Shown here one piece after another: positions 16,757 through 25,787 of a stretch of DNA of 63,589 bases. Every line of letters begins with the position of its first letter. The stretch's first letter is position 1. The position numbers were made by a program, and so were the translations under genes. Location of the stretch: the NCBI GenBank assembly GCA_018970025.1, contig JAGWXF010000019.1, positions 1-63,589 on the forward strand. The letters are read 5' to 3'. The notes under the pieces were generated by a model that was not told the DNA's origin, ran no database searches, and saw only the letters and a list, made by a program, of their open reading frames with translations. The DNA comes from Actinomycetales bacterium. Its GTDB lineage: Bacteria; Actinomycetota; Actinomycetes; S36-B12.

Positions 16757-19054
16757 TCAGACGTTTGCCGCCTCGGCTCCGACCGCGATCGGACGCCGCT
16801 TGCTGATCACCACGGCGACGATCACGATCGCTGCCGCGACCAGGGCGATCGCCCAGCGAACGACGTCGTTGGCCGAGCCGCCGATGCTCAGCGCCACTAC
16901 GGCCGGCGCGATCAGCAGGGCCACCAGGTTCATCACCTTGATCAGCGGGTTGATCGCCGGGCCGGCGGTGTCCTTGAACGGGTCGCCGACCGTGTCTCCG
17001 ATGACCGTGGCCGCGTGCGCCTCGGATCCCTTGCCGCCGAAGTTGCCGTCCTCGACGAACTTCTTCGCGTTGTCCCAGGCCCCGCCGCTGTTGGACAGGA
17101 AGACCGCCATCAGCACGCCTGTGGCGATCGTCCCGGCCAGGTAGGAGCCCAGGGCGCCCACGCCGAGGCCGAAGCCGACGGCGATCGGAGTGAAGACCGC
17201 AAGGATGCCGGGCGTGACGAGCTCCCGCAGGGAGTCACGCGTCACGATGTCGACGACTTTGCCGTACTCCGGCTTCTCGGTGCCCTCCATGATGCCCGGG
17301 TGCTCGCGGAACTGGCGGCGCACCTCGAAGATCACCGCACCGGCAGCGCGCGAGACGGCGTTGATCGCCAGGCCCGAGAACAGGAAGACGACCGCCGCGC
17401 CGATGATCAGGCCGACCAGGTTCGACGGCGATGCGACGTTCAGGATGCCTGCGTACTGCTCGGAGTTCAGCAGGGTGTCGAACACGTCGTTCACCCCTGC
17501 GGCCTCGGTGGCACCGATGATCGCGTCACGGAATGAGCCGAACAGCGCGGTCGCGGCCAGTACGGCCGTGGCGATCGCGATGCCCTTGGTGATCGCCTTG
17601 GTGGAGTTGCCGACGGCGTCCAAGCGCGTGAGCACGGCAGCGCCGTCCCCATGGACGTCCCCGGACATCTCCGCGATGCCCTGGGCGTTGTCGGAGACCG
17701 GGCCGAAGGTATCCATCGACACGATGACACCGACCGTGGTGAGCAGGCCGGTACCCGCCAGGGCGATCGCGAACAGCGACAGCAGCACTGAGCCGCCGCC
17801 GACCAGGAAGGCTCCGTAGACGGCTGCGCCGATCAGGAGCGCGGAGTAGACCGCGGACTCCAGGCCCAATGAGATGCCGGAGAGGATCACCGTCGCCGGG
17901 CCGGTCAGCGAGGTCTTCGACACGTCGTCGACCGGGCGGCGGTTGGTCTCGGTGAAGTAGGCGGTCAGCTGCTGAATCAGCGCGGCCAGCACGATGCCGA
18001 TGAGCACCGACAGGATCACGAACATCCGCGGGTTGATGGTGTCGGCCGTCTCCTCGGCGATGAGGCCGCCGATCGAGGCGATGCCATCCCAGCTCCCCGG
18101 GACCCAGGCGAACACCGCGGCGATCACCAGCACCGCGCTGATCACGGCAGAGATGAAGAAGCCGCGATTGATGGCCGACATGCCGGAGCGATCCGAGGCG
18201 CGCGGCGACACCGCGAAGATGCCGATGACCGCGGTGACGACGCCGATCGCGGGAATGACCAGCGGCAGGACCAGGCCCAGGGAGCCGAACGCCGCCTTGC
18301 CCAGGATGAGCGCTGCCACCAGGGTGACCGCATACGACTCGAACAGGTCGGCTGCCATGCCCGCGCAGTCGCCGACGTTGTCGCCCACGTTGTCGGCGAT
18401 CGTGGCGGCGTTGCGGGGATCGTCCTCGGGGATGCCCTGCTCGACCTTGCCCACCAGGTCAGCGCCGACGTCAGCGGCCTTGGTGAAGATGCCGCCGCCG
18501 ACGCGCATGAACATGGCCAGCAGCGCCGCGCCGAAGCCGAAGCCCTCCAGCACCTTCGGCGCATCGCCCTTGTAGACCAGCACGACCAGCGCAGCGCCGA
18601 ACAGGCCCAGGCCCACGGTGAACATGCCGGCGACACCGCCGGTGCGGAAGGCGATGCGCATCGCGCGCTGCTCGCCAGACTCATTGGCCGCCGCTGCCAC
18701 GCGGACATTGCCGCGGACCGCCAGCCACATGCCCATGTACCCGGTGATGCCGGAGAACACGGCACCGACCAGGAAGAAGATGCTCCGGCCGATCCGCTCG
18801 GCGTTCGTCTCCGCAGGCAGGGCGAACAGCACGAAGAACACAACGGCAGCGAAGATGGCCAGGGTCTTGAACTGCCGGTTCAGGTAGGCGGCAGCGCCCT
18901 CCTGCACCGCGGCAGCGATCTCCTTCATCCGAGCAGTGCCCTCGCTCGCCGCGAGGACCTCCCGGACGAGGAGCGCGGCCACTCCAAGGGCCGCGAGTGC
19001 GATGATGGCGACGACGACGACCGTCGTCAGGTTGCCACCGGTCAAGTCGATCAT
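16757..19054 (-). CDS. hppA: Membrane proton-pumping pyrophosphatase
   Basis: About 765 residues with roughly 16 membrane helices. Substrate-binding acidic motifs are present (DVGADLVGKVEQGIPEDDP in parts: DVGADLVGK and EDDPRN; DNVGDNVGD; a C-terminal cluster ending DTVGDPFKDT). GNSTKAITKG near residue 485 carries Lys where K+-dependent enzymes have Ala, so this should be the K+-independent H+-pumping class. It hydrolyses pyrophosphate and exports protons. ATG chosen with AGGAGA upstream; the longer frame adds 19 unsupported residues. Confidence 0.95.
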   Translation of the reverse strand: MIDLTGGNLTTVVVVAIIALAALGVAALLVREVLAASEGTARMKEIAAAVQEGAAAYLNRQFKTLAIFAAVVFFVLFALPAETNAERIGRSIFFLVGAVFSGITGYMGMWLAVRGNVRVAAAANESGEQRAMRIAFRTGGVAGMFTVGLGLFGAALVVLVYKGDAPKVLEGFGFGAALLAMFMRVGGGIFTKAADVGADLVGKVEQGIPEDDPRNAATIADNVGDNVGDCAGMAADLFESYAVTLVAALILGKAAFGSLGLVLPLVIPAIGVVTAVIGIFAVSPRASDRSGMSAINRGFFISAVISAVLVIAAVFAWVPGSWDGIASIGGLIAEETADTINPRMFVILSVLIGIVLAALIQQLTAYFTETNRRPVDDVSKTSLTGPATVILSGISLGLESAVYSALLIGAAVYGAFLVGGGSVLLSLFAIALAGTGLLTTVGVIVSMDTFGPVSDNAQGIAEMSGDVHGDGAAVLTRLDAVGNSTKAITKGIAIATAVLAATALFGSFRDAIIGATEAAGVNDVFDTLLNSEQYAGILNVASPSNLVGLIIGAAVVFLFSGLAINAVSRAAGAVIFEVRRQFREHPGIMEGTEKPEYGKVVDIVTRDSLRELVTPGILAVFTPIAVGFGLGVGALGSYLAGTIATGVLMAVFLSNSGGAWDNAKKFVEDGNFGGKGSEAHAATVIGDTVGDPFKDTAGPAINPLIKVMNLVALLIAPAVVALSIGGSANDVVRWAIALVAAAIVIVAVVISKRRPIAVGAEAANV

Positions 19055-19148
19055 GGGTCTCCTGAGGTGGGGGCGCGCGGCACCGCCGGGTATGCGCCAG
19101 CGTGAAAACAAGTGGTGCGGAGTCTACTTATGCCGGCCCGCCGCTTGC

Positions 19149-19481
19149 TCAGCCTGCCTGGATCGCGTCGTCCAGGCTGTCGTGGACGTTCAGGATGCCC
19201 ATCAGCCCGGCCAGCTCAACCACCCGTGTGACCTTGGGATTGAGGACGAGATCCAGGCGGCCGCCGGCATCGACCGCCCGCTTGTGGACCTTGACGAACA
19301 GGCTCAGCCCGGTGGAGTCCGTGAACTCCAGGGCCTTCCCGTCGATGATCACCCAAGACCCTGGGGTGACGGCCGGGATCGCCACGGCCTCAAGCTGGGG
19401 TGCCGTGTGGATGTCCAGCTCACCGCAGACCTCCACGATGGCAATGCCCGAGCGGTCGCCCAATGTCACCCCGAACTCCAC
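19149..19481 (-). CDS. STAS-domain anti-sigma factor antagonist
   Basis: 110 residues, a single STAS domain. The conserved loop DSTGLSLF places the phosphorylatable Ser at about residue 56. Such proteins bind and are phosphorylated by RsbW-type kinases to release a sigma factor. No kinase or sigma gene is adjacent. The start is a GTG; a TA-rich stretch (CTACATATG) lies upstream. Divergent from the helicase gene. Confidence 0.9.
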   Translation of the reverse strand: MEFGVTLGDRSGIAIVEVCGELDIHTAPQLEAVAIPAVTPGSWVIIDGKALEFTDSTGLSLFVKVHKRAVDAGGRLDLVLNPKVTRVVELAGLMGILNVHDSLDDAIQAG

Positions 19482-19573
19482 GTGGGTGACTTTCGCATAT
19501 GTAGACGTGATGTGCCGGGCAGTCGGCAGATCACGCGCTCGCGGGTCGCGGAGCTGGCAGTAGCGTGGGCCCG

Positions 19574-21895
19574 ATGACCGGGTTCGCCATGGCTGAGCCG
19601 CCCGAGGCGCACCCCGCCCTGAGCCCGCTGATCGCGGACCGCCCTGACGGCCTGCGGTTCGCCACCGTCATTGCCCAGCGGGAGGCCCGCACCGCCCCCT
19701 GGCCCGGGTGGGTACCCGCCGACGTCCAGCAGGCCTACCGGGCACGCGGCATCGACCAGCCCTGGGAGCACCAGGCAAGGACGGCCGACCTGGCCTGGGC
19801 GGGCACACATGTCGCGGTCGCGACCGGGACGGCGTCCGGCAAGAGCCTGGCCTTCTGGCTGCCCGTCCTCGCGGCCGTGCACCAGGGTCGCGATGCGATC
19901 GACGGCCGCGGAGCGACAGCGCTGTACCTGGCACCGACCAAGGCCCTGGCCCACGATCAGCAGCGATCGCTGAGCGAGGTCGCCGTGACCGGGGCCCGGG
20001 TCGCCATCGTGGACGGCGATACCCCGCACCAGGATCGTGCCTGGGCTCGAGCGCACGCGACCATCGTCCTGACCAACCCGGACCTCATCCACGCATCGAT
20101 GCTCGGTGGGCACCCCCACTGGGCGGCCTTCCTGCGCCGCCTGCAGTACGTGATCGTCGACGAGGCGCACGCCTACCGAGGGCTGTTCGGGGCGCATGTC
20201 GGGGTCGTGCTGCGCCGGTTGCGACGAGCCTGCGCCCGCTACGGCTCGGAGCCGACCTTCATCGCGGCCTCGGCAACGATCGCCGAGCCAGCCAGCCTGC
20301 TGGAGCGGCTCATCGGAGCCCCAGCCAGCGCGGTCACCGAGGACGCCTCCCCCGCCCCCACGCGAACCCTCGCCCTGTGGGAGTCCCCCGAGATCGACTC
20401 CCCGGACGAGCGTCCGCCCCAGCGCCGTTCGGCCCTCACCGAGGCCGCCGACCTGCTGGCTGACCTCTGCCTGCAGGGGCTGCAGGCCATCGCCTTCGTC
20501 CGCAGCCGCCGAGGAGCGGAGGCGGTGGCCCTCATCGCCCGGGACCGGCTCGCCGAGGTCGATCCGGCCCTGCCGGAGCGTGTGACGTCCTATCGCGGCG
20601 GCTACCTTCCCGAGGAGCGCCGCGATATCGAGGCCCGGCTCCGGTCGGGGCAGATCCTCGGCCTGGCATCCACGAACGCACTCGAGCTGGGCATCGACAT
20701 CAGCGGGATGGATGCCGTGCTCACGGTCGGCTGGCCCGGGACGAGGGCCTCGCTGTGGCAGCAGTTCGGCCGCGCCGGCCGTGGCGATACGCCCGCGCTG
20801 GCGATGTTCATCGCCCGCGATGACCCGCTTGATTCCTATGTCGTCCGCCATCCGGCGTCGATCCTCGGGACCCCCGTGGAGGCAGTCGTGCTGGACCCAG
20901 CCAATCCCAGGGTGCTGGCCCCGCACCTGTGCGCGGCCGCCAGCGAGTTCCCGCTCACCGACGACGAGGCGATCGCATGGTTCGGCGACAAGGCGCCGGG
21001 CATCCTGGCCCGGCTCGGCGCTGAGGGACTGCTGCGGCGACGGCCGACCGGCTGGTTCTGGACCAAGCGGGAGCGTGCCAGCGACCTGGCCGACCTGCGC
21101 GGCACCGGCGGACCCCCGATCACCATCCTGGAGTCAGGGACGGGCCGGATCCTGGGCACGGTCGACCACGCAAGCGCCCACGCCCAGGTGCATGCGGGTG
21201 CCGTCTACACCCACCTCGGCAGCACCTACCTGATCGAGGATCTTGACCTTGGCAACTGCGTGGCCATCGCCCATCAGGCGACGGTGGACTTCACCACCCA
21301 TGCCCAGGAGGTCAGCGACGTGCGCATCACCGCCGAGCGCACCAGCAGCCCGTGGGGTGCGGCGACGATGAGCTTCGGCGACGTGGACGTCACCGCGCAG
21401 GTCGTGGGCTTCCTGCGGCGGCGGCTGGTCACCGGGGAGGTGCTCTCGGAGGAGCGACTGGATCTGCCGGAGCGGCTGCTGGCAACCACGGCGACCTGGT
21501 GGACGGTTGACCAGTCGCAGGTGCAGGCTGCCGAGCTTGCTCCGGCCGACGTCCCGGGGGCCGCCCATGCGGCCGAGCATGCCTCGATCGGGCTGCTGCC
21601 ACTGTTCGCGACCTGCGACCGCTGGGATATCGGCGGCCTGTCGACGGCCATGCACCCCGACACCGGCCGGCCCACGATCTTCGTCTACGACGGGGCCAGC
21701 GGCGGAGCTGGGTTCGCCGAGCGCGGCTACCAGGTCGCCCGTCAATGGCTGGGTGCGACGCGGGCGCTGATCGCCGAGTGCGCCTGCCCGGATGGCTGCC
21801 CGGCCTGCATCCAGTCGCCCAAGTGCGGCAATGGAAACAACCCGCTGGACAAGGCAGGAGCGGTGCGGCTGCTCGATCAACTGCTGGCCGGCTGA
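19574..21895 (+). CDS. DUF1998 superfamily 2 helicase (MrfA/Hrq1-like)
   Basis: About 773 residues. Walker A ATGTASGKS, the DEAH box as VDEAH, SATIAEP, GYLPEERR and QFGRAGR define the helicase core; the C-terminal DUF1998 domain ends with a Cys cluster (ECACPDGCPACIQSPKCGNG), a likely zinc site. Relatives include MrfA, implicated in mitomycin lesion repair. The ATG at 19574 is chosen because TAGCGT lies seven bases upstream, giving a leaderless start. In actinobacteria this gene habitually neighbours the Tad locus, as here. Confidence 0.92.
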   Translation: MTGFAMAEPPEAHPALSPLIADRPDGLRFATVIAQREARTAPWPGWVPADVQQAYRARGIDQPWEHQARTADLAWAGTHVAVATGTASGKSLAFWLPVLAAVHQGRDAIDGRGATALYLAPTKALAHDQQRSLSEVAVTGARVAIVDGDTPHQDRAWARAHATIVLTNPDLIHASMLGGHPHWAAFLRRLQYVIVDEAHAYRGLFGAHVGVVLRRLRRACARYGSEPTFIAASATIAEPASLLERLIGAPASAVTEDASPAPTRTLALWESPEIDSPDERPPQRRSALTEAADLLADLCLQGLQAIAFVRSRRGAEAVALIARDRLAEVDPALPERVTSYRGGYLPEERRDIEARLRSGQILGLASTNALELGIDISGMDAVLTVGWPGTRASLWQQFGRAGRGDTPALAMFIARDDPLDSYVVRHPASILGTPVEAVVLDPANPRVLAPHLCAAASEFPLTDDEAIAWFGDKAPGILARLGAEGLLRRRPTGWFWTKRERASDLADLRGTGGPPITILESGTGRILGTVDHASAHAQVHAGAVYTHLGSTYLIEDLDLGNCVAIAHQATVDFTTHAQEVSDVRITAERTSSPWGAATMSFGDVDVTAQVVGFLRRRLVTGEVLSEERLDLPERLLATTATWWTVDQSQVQAAELAPADVPGAAHAAEHASIGLLPLFATCDRWDIGGLSTAMHPDTGRPTIFVYDGASGGAGFAERGYQVARQWLGATRALIAECACPDGCPACIQSPKCGNGNNPLDKAGAVRLLDQLLAG

Positions 21896-22257
21896 CCGGC
21901 TCGTGCCCGAGCGATGATCGGCGCCGCCGGCAGTCGGAAGGCATGCAGCACCTGCGCCGTCAGCGCTGGCATCGGCCTGCTGACCTCGACCACGACGTCG
22001 GCCCCGTCGATCGCGCAGCCGGTGAGGTGCGCGTCATTGGCCCCGGCGACGGCTGCCGCCCGCGCACATGGGTCGATCGTGGCCGAGGCCCCAGCGAGAG
22101 CGGCGAGATCTGCCGCCCCTGCAGCGTGCCGCTGGGCCACGATGAGCTGCGCCTTCGCGTACCCGACGCTTGCCCCGAAGCAGACCAGGGCAAGCACGGC
22201 AATCATCAGAACCGCCCCGGAGCCCCGGTCGTCGGCAAGGTCGGGCTTGCTCACCAT
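21877..22257 (-). CDS. TadE-like protein of the helicase/secretion neighbourhood
   Basis: 126 residues with one N-terminal hydrophobic segment after DDRGSGAVLMIAVLAL, typical of TadE-like pseudopilins; the rest is Ala-rich and extracytoplasmic. Matches the actinobacterial helicase/secretion-neighbourhood TadE family. It converges on the helicase gene with a 19-base overlap and overlaps the next TadE gene upstream. Confidence 0.85.
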   Translation of the reverse strand: MVSKPDLADDRGSGAVLMIAVLALVCFGASVGYAKAQLIVAQRHAAGAADLAALAGASATIDPCARAAAVAGANDAHLTGCAIDGADVVVEVSRPMPALTAQVLHAFRLPAAPIIARARAGQPASS

Positions 22258-22655
22258 GCCGGCAGCTCCTCGACCGCAGCAGTGGCCGATCGCTGCACCG
22301 TGACCTCCAGACCCTCAAGCAGTGGCAGGGGCACGCTGACCTCCTGAGCGAGGGCCACGGTCACGTGGCCACCAGACCGATCGACACTGACCCGTGCTTT
22401 CGGTGCCAACCGGGCGGCAAGGCTCACCGCCACCGCGGGCGGCTCGCCCCGAGCGGCTGCGCGTGCGGCCTGGTAAGCCCCGTCGGACAGGGTCAGCATG
22501 GTGATGCCGATCCCGAGCCCCCACAGCAGGGCGATGCCGGTCGCCACCAGGCAGGGGATGGCGATTGCCGTCTCGAGCAGCACGCTGCCTCGCTCGTCCC
22601 CCGCCCGGGGTGGGCCATGCCGGCCCACCCCGGGTGCGCTGCTATTCGTCCTCAT
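22251..22655 (-). CDS. TadE-family pilus assembly protein
   Basis: 134 residues. The processing-site-like ERGSVLLETAIAIP with Glu at the +5-like position and a hydrophobic helix (LVATGIALLWGLGIGITML) are typical of TadE. A minor pilin of the Flp/Tad machine. Overlaps the downstream TadE-like gene by seven bases. Confidence 0.85.
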   Translation of the reverse strand: MRTNSSAPGVGRHGPPRAGDERGSVLLETAIAIPCLVATGIALLWGLGIGITMLTLSDGAYQAARAAARGEPPAVAVSLAARLAPKARVSVDRSGGHVTVALAQEVSVPLPLLEGLEVTVQRSATAAVEELPAW

Positions 22656-22687
22656 CGGAAGTCCTGAGCCGAGTCAGTCCGGTTCAC

Positions 22688-22945
22688 CTAGATGAACTTG
22701 GCCAGGACGCCGCTGATGATGGTCCACAGCAGGTTGCGCATCTCGTCGCTGCTGAGCAGCTTGATCAGCAGCCCGCCCAGGCCGGCGACGGCAACCGTGC
22801 CCACCGCATACTCCGCGGTCGTCATGCCCCGCTCATCGCCACGGAGCCGGCCGAGGGCGATCGAGGCTGCGCGCGTAACGCGGCTGACAGCGGCCGGGCG
22901 GGTCCTGTCGATGTTGGCGCTGTCGATGCTGGTGATGTCGTGCAT
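22688..22945 (-). CDS. Flp-pilin-like DUF4244 protein
   Basis: 85 residues. After a short basic leader comes DERGMTTAEYAVGTVAVAG, the Flp-pilin prepilin signature with the conserved Glu, then a hydrophobic helix. Likely the major Tad pilin. GGGAG lies about seven bases before the ATG; a longer open frame upstream lacks a ribosome site. The Tad assembly genes lie beyond a 1.3-kb insertion upstream. Confidence 0.85.
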   Translation of the reverse strand: MHDITSIDSANIDRTRPAAVSRVTRAASIALGRLRGDERGMTTAEYAVGTVAVAGLGGLLIKLLSSDEMRNLLWTIISGVLAKFI

Positions 22946-23293
22946 GTTCGCTCCCTTCACCATCGCCGATGCCGACGATGTGCCGACGAACGGTCGGCGC
23001 GTCTTGCCTGATGGCGCAGGTACCTTGCGTCGAACCGGGTCAGCGGGGTAAGGACGTCCTGGGAGCCTGTGGACGCCGGACAACTCATGCGGCGACATGG
23101 GGATACCGGCGTGGTCACCCTGCTCATCGCCGCGCCCTGGGCTGAACGAATCTGGACGGAGCCGCGCAGGGCCTCACCGGGGTTCAGGTGCGCGTGCCTA
23201 GGGATCCGCCCGAACGTGGCCCCGTCGGTCCGAGTTGCTGATTGATTGAGCGTATCTTCTATGTTACGTTCCTGGCAGAAGGGTGGTGGCGTC
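22946..23293. other. Gap between pilin and HTH gene
   Basis: About 350 bases. It must hold a promoter for the leftward pilin/TadE genes, now cut off from the rest of the tad operon, and one for the rightward HTH gene (TATCTT at 23253 or TATGTT at 23260). No further gene is convincing; the long minus-strand frame here is antisense to the HTH gene. Confidence 0.4.
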
Positions 23294-23710
23294 TTGGTCG
23301 AGCGACGCAGCGCGTTTTGGGATGACCTCGCGCACGAACTGGAGGACAGGGAGTTCAGGCGCGAGTTCGTGCTGGAGAGTCTGAGGATCCAGACAATCGA
23401 CCGGATTGTGAACGCCCTCGATGATGCGCGGGGTGAGTTGGGCTGGTCGAAGGCCCAACTGGCGCGGGCGATCAACACTGAGCCGGCCACCGTGCGCCGG
23501 CTCTTCTCGGCGAAGGGGAACCCGACGTTGTCGACGCTGGCCGAGATCGCCGGGGCTCTGGGTCTGCGGATCTCTGTCGAACCCCTGTCCAAGGTGGAAG
23601 CTGACGCGCTTGCGAAGGACATGCCCGCCGAGTTCACGGCGGTACATGACCGGATACGGGCCTCATCCAAGCCGGTGACCGGGCACGCAGAAGGCAGGCG
23701 TAAGCGCTAA
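23294..23710 (+). CDS. XRE-type HTH protein, antitoxin-like
   Basis: About 138 residues from a TTG with GAAGGGTGG upstream; an ATG at 23261 lies within the likely -10 box, so I consider it less likely. Helix-turn-helix: GWSKAQLARAINTEPATVRR, followed by SAKGNPTLSTLAEIAGALGL (residues about 55-100). Such single-domain HTH proteins are HigA-like antitoxins. It converges on the RelE/HigB-like gene with a 4-base overlap of the two 3' ends. Confidence 0.75.
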   Translation: MVERRSAFWDDLAHELEDREFRREFVLESLRIQTIDRIVNALDDARGELGWSKAQLARAINTEPATVRRLFSAKGNPTLSTLAEIAGALGLRISVEPLSKVEADALAKDMPAEFTAVHDRIRASSKPVTGHAEGRRKR

Positions 23711-24195
23711 CCGACCGTCCTATGTTGCACGTACTCAACGCCGAGGGCACGAACGCTGCGGTAGACGGAGTCCGTGAACGTGGTTCGCAGCGGCTTTGCC
23801 ATTCCAGTGACGACGACAATTCGGGGCCGGTCGGTGTTCGGGGCCGCATAGTCGAGCAAGCAGAACACTCGATAGTGCTTACGTGGATCTCCTCCGTCGC
23901 ATCGATCCTCGAACCAGCCGGTCATGTCGCCGTGCATGGCCTCCCAGCGGCCGCCCCCGGCGAACTTGTTGGGAGGGGCCTTTGCGACGGCTTCCAGCGT
24001 GGCGTAAATCTTCGCTCGAACGGCCTTGGGACATGCCCTGATGAACTCCTGACCTGGTTGTGCTTGCAAGGGATCGTCAGCCGGATGCCGTCTGAAGAAG
24101 GCGATCTCGTGAGGATCATCGGGAGTAGGGCCGACGGCGGTCGCCGTCTTGGCCTTTGCCGTCCGTCTTGTTCGTTTGCGCATGCCGCGACTCAC
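23707..24195 (-). CDS. Putative RelE/HigB (Gp49-like) toxin
   Basis: 162 residues from a GTG with AGGAGG four bases upstream; other starts have poor spacing. A basic N-terminus (MRKRTRRTAKAK) is followed by a RelE-fold-like domain: WEAMHGDMTGWFEDR, KHYRVFCLLDYA and RIVVVTGMAKP, resembling phage Gp49/HigB-type RNases. The assignment is by pattern. Odd features are the convergent rather than tandem arrangement with the HTH gene and its location within the tad locus. Local GC is lower than in its neighbours. Confidence 0.65.
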   Translation of the reverse strand: MSRGMRKRTRRTAKAKTATAVGPTPDDPHEIAFFRRHPADDPLQAQPGQEFIRACPKAVRAKIYATLEAVAKAPPNKFAGGGRWEAMHGDMTGWFEDRCDGGDPRKHYRVFCLLDYAAPNTDRPRIVVVTGMAKPLRTTFTDSVYRSVRALGVEYVQHRTVG

Positions 24196-24330
24196 CAGGC
24201 CTCCTTCCAAGTCCATGGTCTGGGGCCGCGCTCGGTGAGGTTGGGTGGAGCAAGGCACCTGCGTGGTCCACGCGATACGTCTCACGGCCGTTCTGGGGCG
24301 ATACCTCGGGTCCTAGGGTGCAACTCGAGG

Positions 24331-25056
24331 TCACGAAAGCCCTGAGAACAGGGCAAGGGCGAAGGATGCGACGACGGGCACGACCCCCAGGAGCACGAAT
24401 GCCGGCAGGAAGCAGGCAGCCAGGGGCCCGACGGCTCGCACGCCAGCCGAGCGGGCGGCCACCTCGACCTCGAGTCGGTGGCGGCGTCGCAGGTCGTCGG
24501 CCAGCCCGGTGAGCACGGCCTGCAGTGACGCCCCTGAGTGAGCCGACCGACGCATCGCCCCCGAAACGGCCTGCAGGGGATGACTGGCCGGGAGGACGCC
24601 CCATGCCTGGTCCGCAGTTGCCCCGAGGGCAAGCATTGCGGCCACCTGGTCAAGATCGGCTTGAACGGGCGGCCCCAGTGCCCGGCCCACGACCTCGATC
24701 GACCTCGCCGGCGTGGCACCGCAGGCGAGCGTGGCCGCGAGGAGGTCCACCGCCTCGGGGGCCTGACGCGCCAGCGCCGCACGATGCCTTCGCAGATGCG
24801 CCGGCTCCAGGCGGGCGATCAGCCGCGGAACGACGATGATGGTCGCCGCTGCCAGGATCCAGCCGACCCAGCCGCCAGCGGTGAGCCCGATGGCGACCGC
24901 GAGGATGGCCGTTAACGGAAGAACCGGCAGCTGCCGGTCGCGCACTGCGTCCCTGTGTTCGGCCCGTGGTGCCAGGCCCGGGAGGCGGGCCCGATCGCCC
25001 GGTCCGACCACGACCCAGGCAGCCAGCGCCGCCAGCATGGCCGCAATCGCGATCAC
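24331..25056 (-). CDS. tadC: Tad pilus inner-membrane protein TadC-like
   Basis: 241 residues. GspF/TadC domain (type II secretion F family) with helices at the N-terminus, around residue 60 and at the C-terminus, and the amphipathic core RQAPEAVDLLAATLACGATPARS in part (APEAVDLLAATLA). With TadB it forms the platform of the pilus machine. ATGA overlap with the upstream tadB-like gene. Confidence 0.85.
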   Translation of the reverse strand: MIAIAAMLAALAAWVVVGPGDRARLPGLAPRAEHRDAVRDRQLPVLPLTAILAVAIGLTAGGWVGWILAAATIIVVPRLIARLEPAHLRRHRAALARQAPEAVDLLAATLACGATPARSIEVVGRALGPPVQADLDQVAAMLALGATADQAWGVLPASHPLQAVSGAMRRSAHSGASLQAVLTGLADDLRRRHRLEVEVAARSAGVRAVGPLAACFLPAFVLLGVVPVVASFALALFSGLS

Positions 25057-25787
25057 AGTCGACTCTCGACGCTCGCGGCAATCCGGTTGGTCCAGGCAAG
25101 CCCGATGACCATCAGCGCGACGGCCGACAGCAGGCAGGCCCAGCCGATCAGGCTGCCCGTCAGCCAGTCGATCGGGTCGATGCCCAGCGCCATGGCGATC
25201 GCAAGCCCGAAGGCCGGTAGCAGCGCCAGGAGCCGGGAGGTCGCGCGCGGGGCTGCCAGCTCAGCGGCCAGCTGCACCCGAACCTCCTGCGAGCTCCGGG
25301 CCGACGCGGCAAGCCGATCGATGGCAGTGCTCAGGCCGGACCCCGACACCTCGGCGACATCCCAGCAGGCCGCCAGCGACCGCAGCATCGGCTGCCGCTC
25401 GGCGTCAGTCCGGAGGGCCTGCGGGATGCTGGCATTGAGCCGCACGGCTGCCAGCGCGGTCGGCCATGCGGGCGGGTCACCGGCGGCAAGCGTCAGTGCC
25501 TGGCCCGGTGGCTGGCCTGCCGCCAGCTCAGCCGCCAGGGCTGAGACCGCATCGATCAGGCGAGCCCGATCGGCGCTCCGGCGTCGCTTCGCCCAGGGGC
25601 TTGCCGAGATGCGCTCGGCACGGCAGGCCAGCCAGGCCCATGCGAGCCCACGACTGCCCGTATCAGCGGATCCCGCGCCTTCCGGCGTGCGCTGCAGGTG
25701 CAGGCGATCCAATCGCGATGCGGGCTGCCCGGGCCAGGCCAGCCAGATGCTGGCGGCAAGAAGTGCGGCGATCACCACTGGGCTCAC
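25053..25787 (-). CDS. tadB: Tad pilus inner-membrane protein TadB-like
   Basis: 244 residues, type II secretion F-like. N-terminal membrane anchor, central DAVSALAAELAAGQPPGQAL and CWDVAEVSGSGLSTAIDRLA, then two C-terminal helices. Overlaps both neighbours by ATGA, so the tadA-tadB-tadC genes are tightly coupled. Confidence 0.85.
   Translation of the reverse strand: MSPVVIAALLAASIWLAWPGQPASRLDRLHLQRTPEGAGSADTGSRGLAWAWLACRAERISASPWAKRRRSADRARLIDAVSALAAELAAGQPPGQALTLAAGDPPAWPTALAAVRLNASIPQALRTDAERQPMLRSLAACWDVAEVSGSGLSTAIDRLAASARSSQEVRVQLAAELAAPRATSRLLALLPAFGLAIAMALGIDPIDWLTGSLIGWACLLSAVALMVIGLAWTNRIAASVESRL

Noticed and set aside
23261..23263. ATG start for the HTH gene
   Set aside because: Lies in or next to the probable -10 box; the TTG at 23294 has a ribosome-site-like sequence. 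Not excluded.
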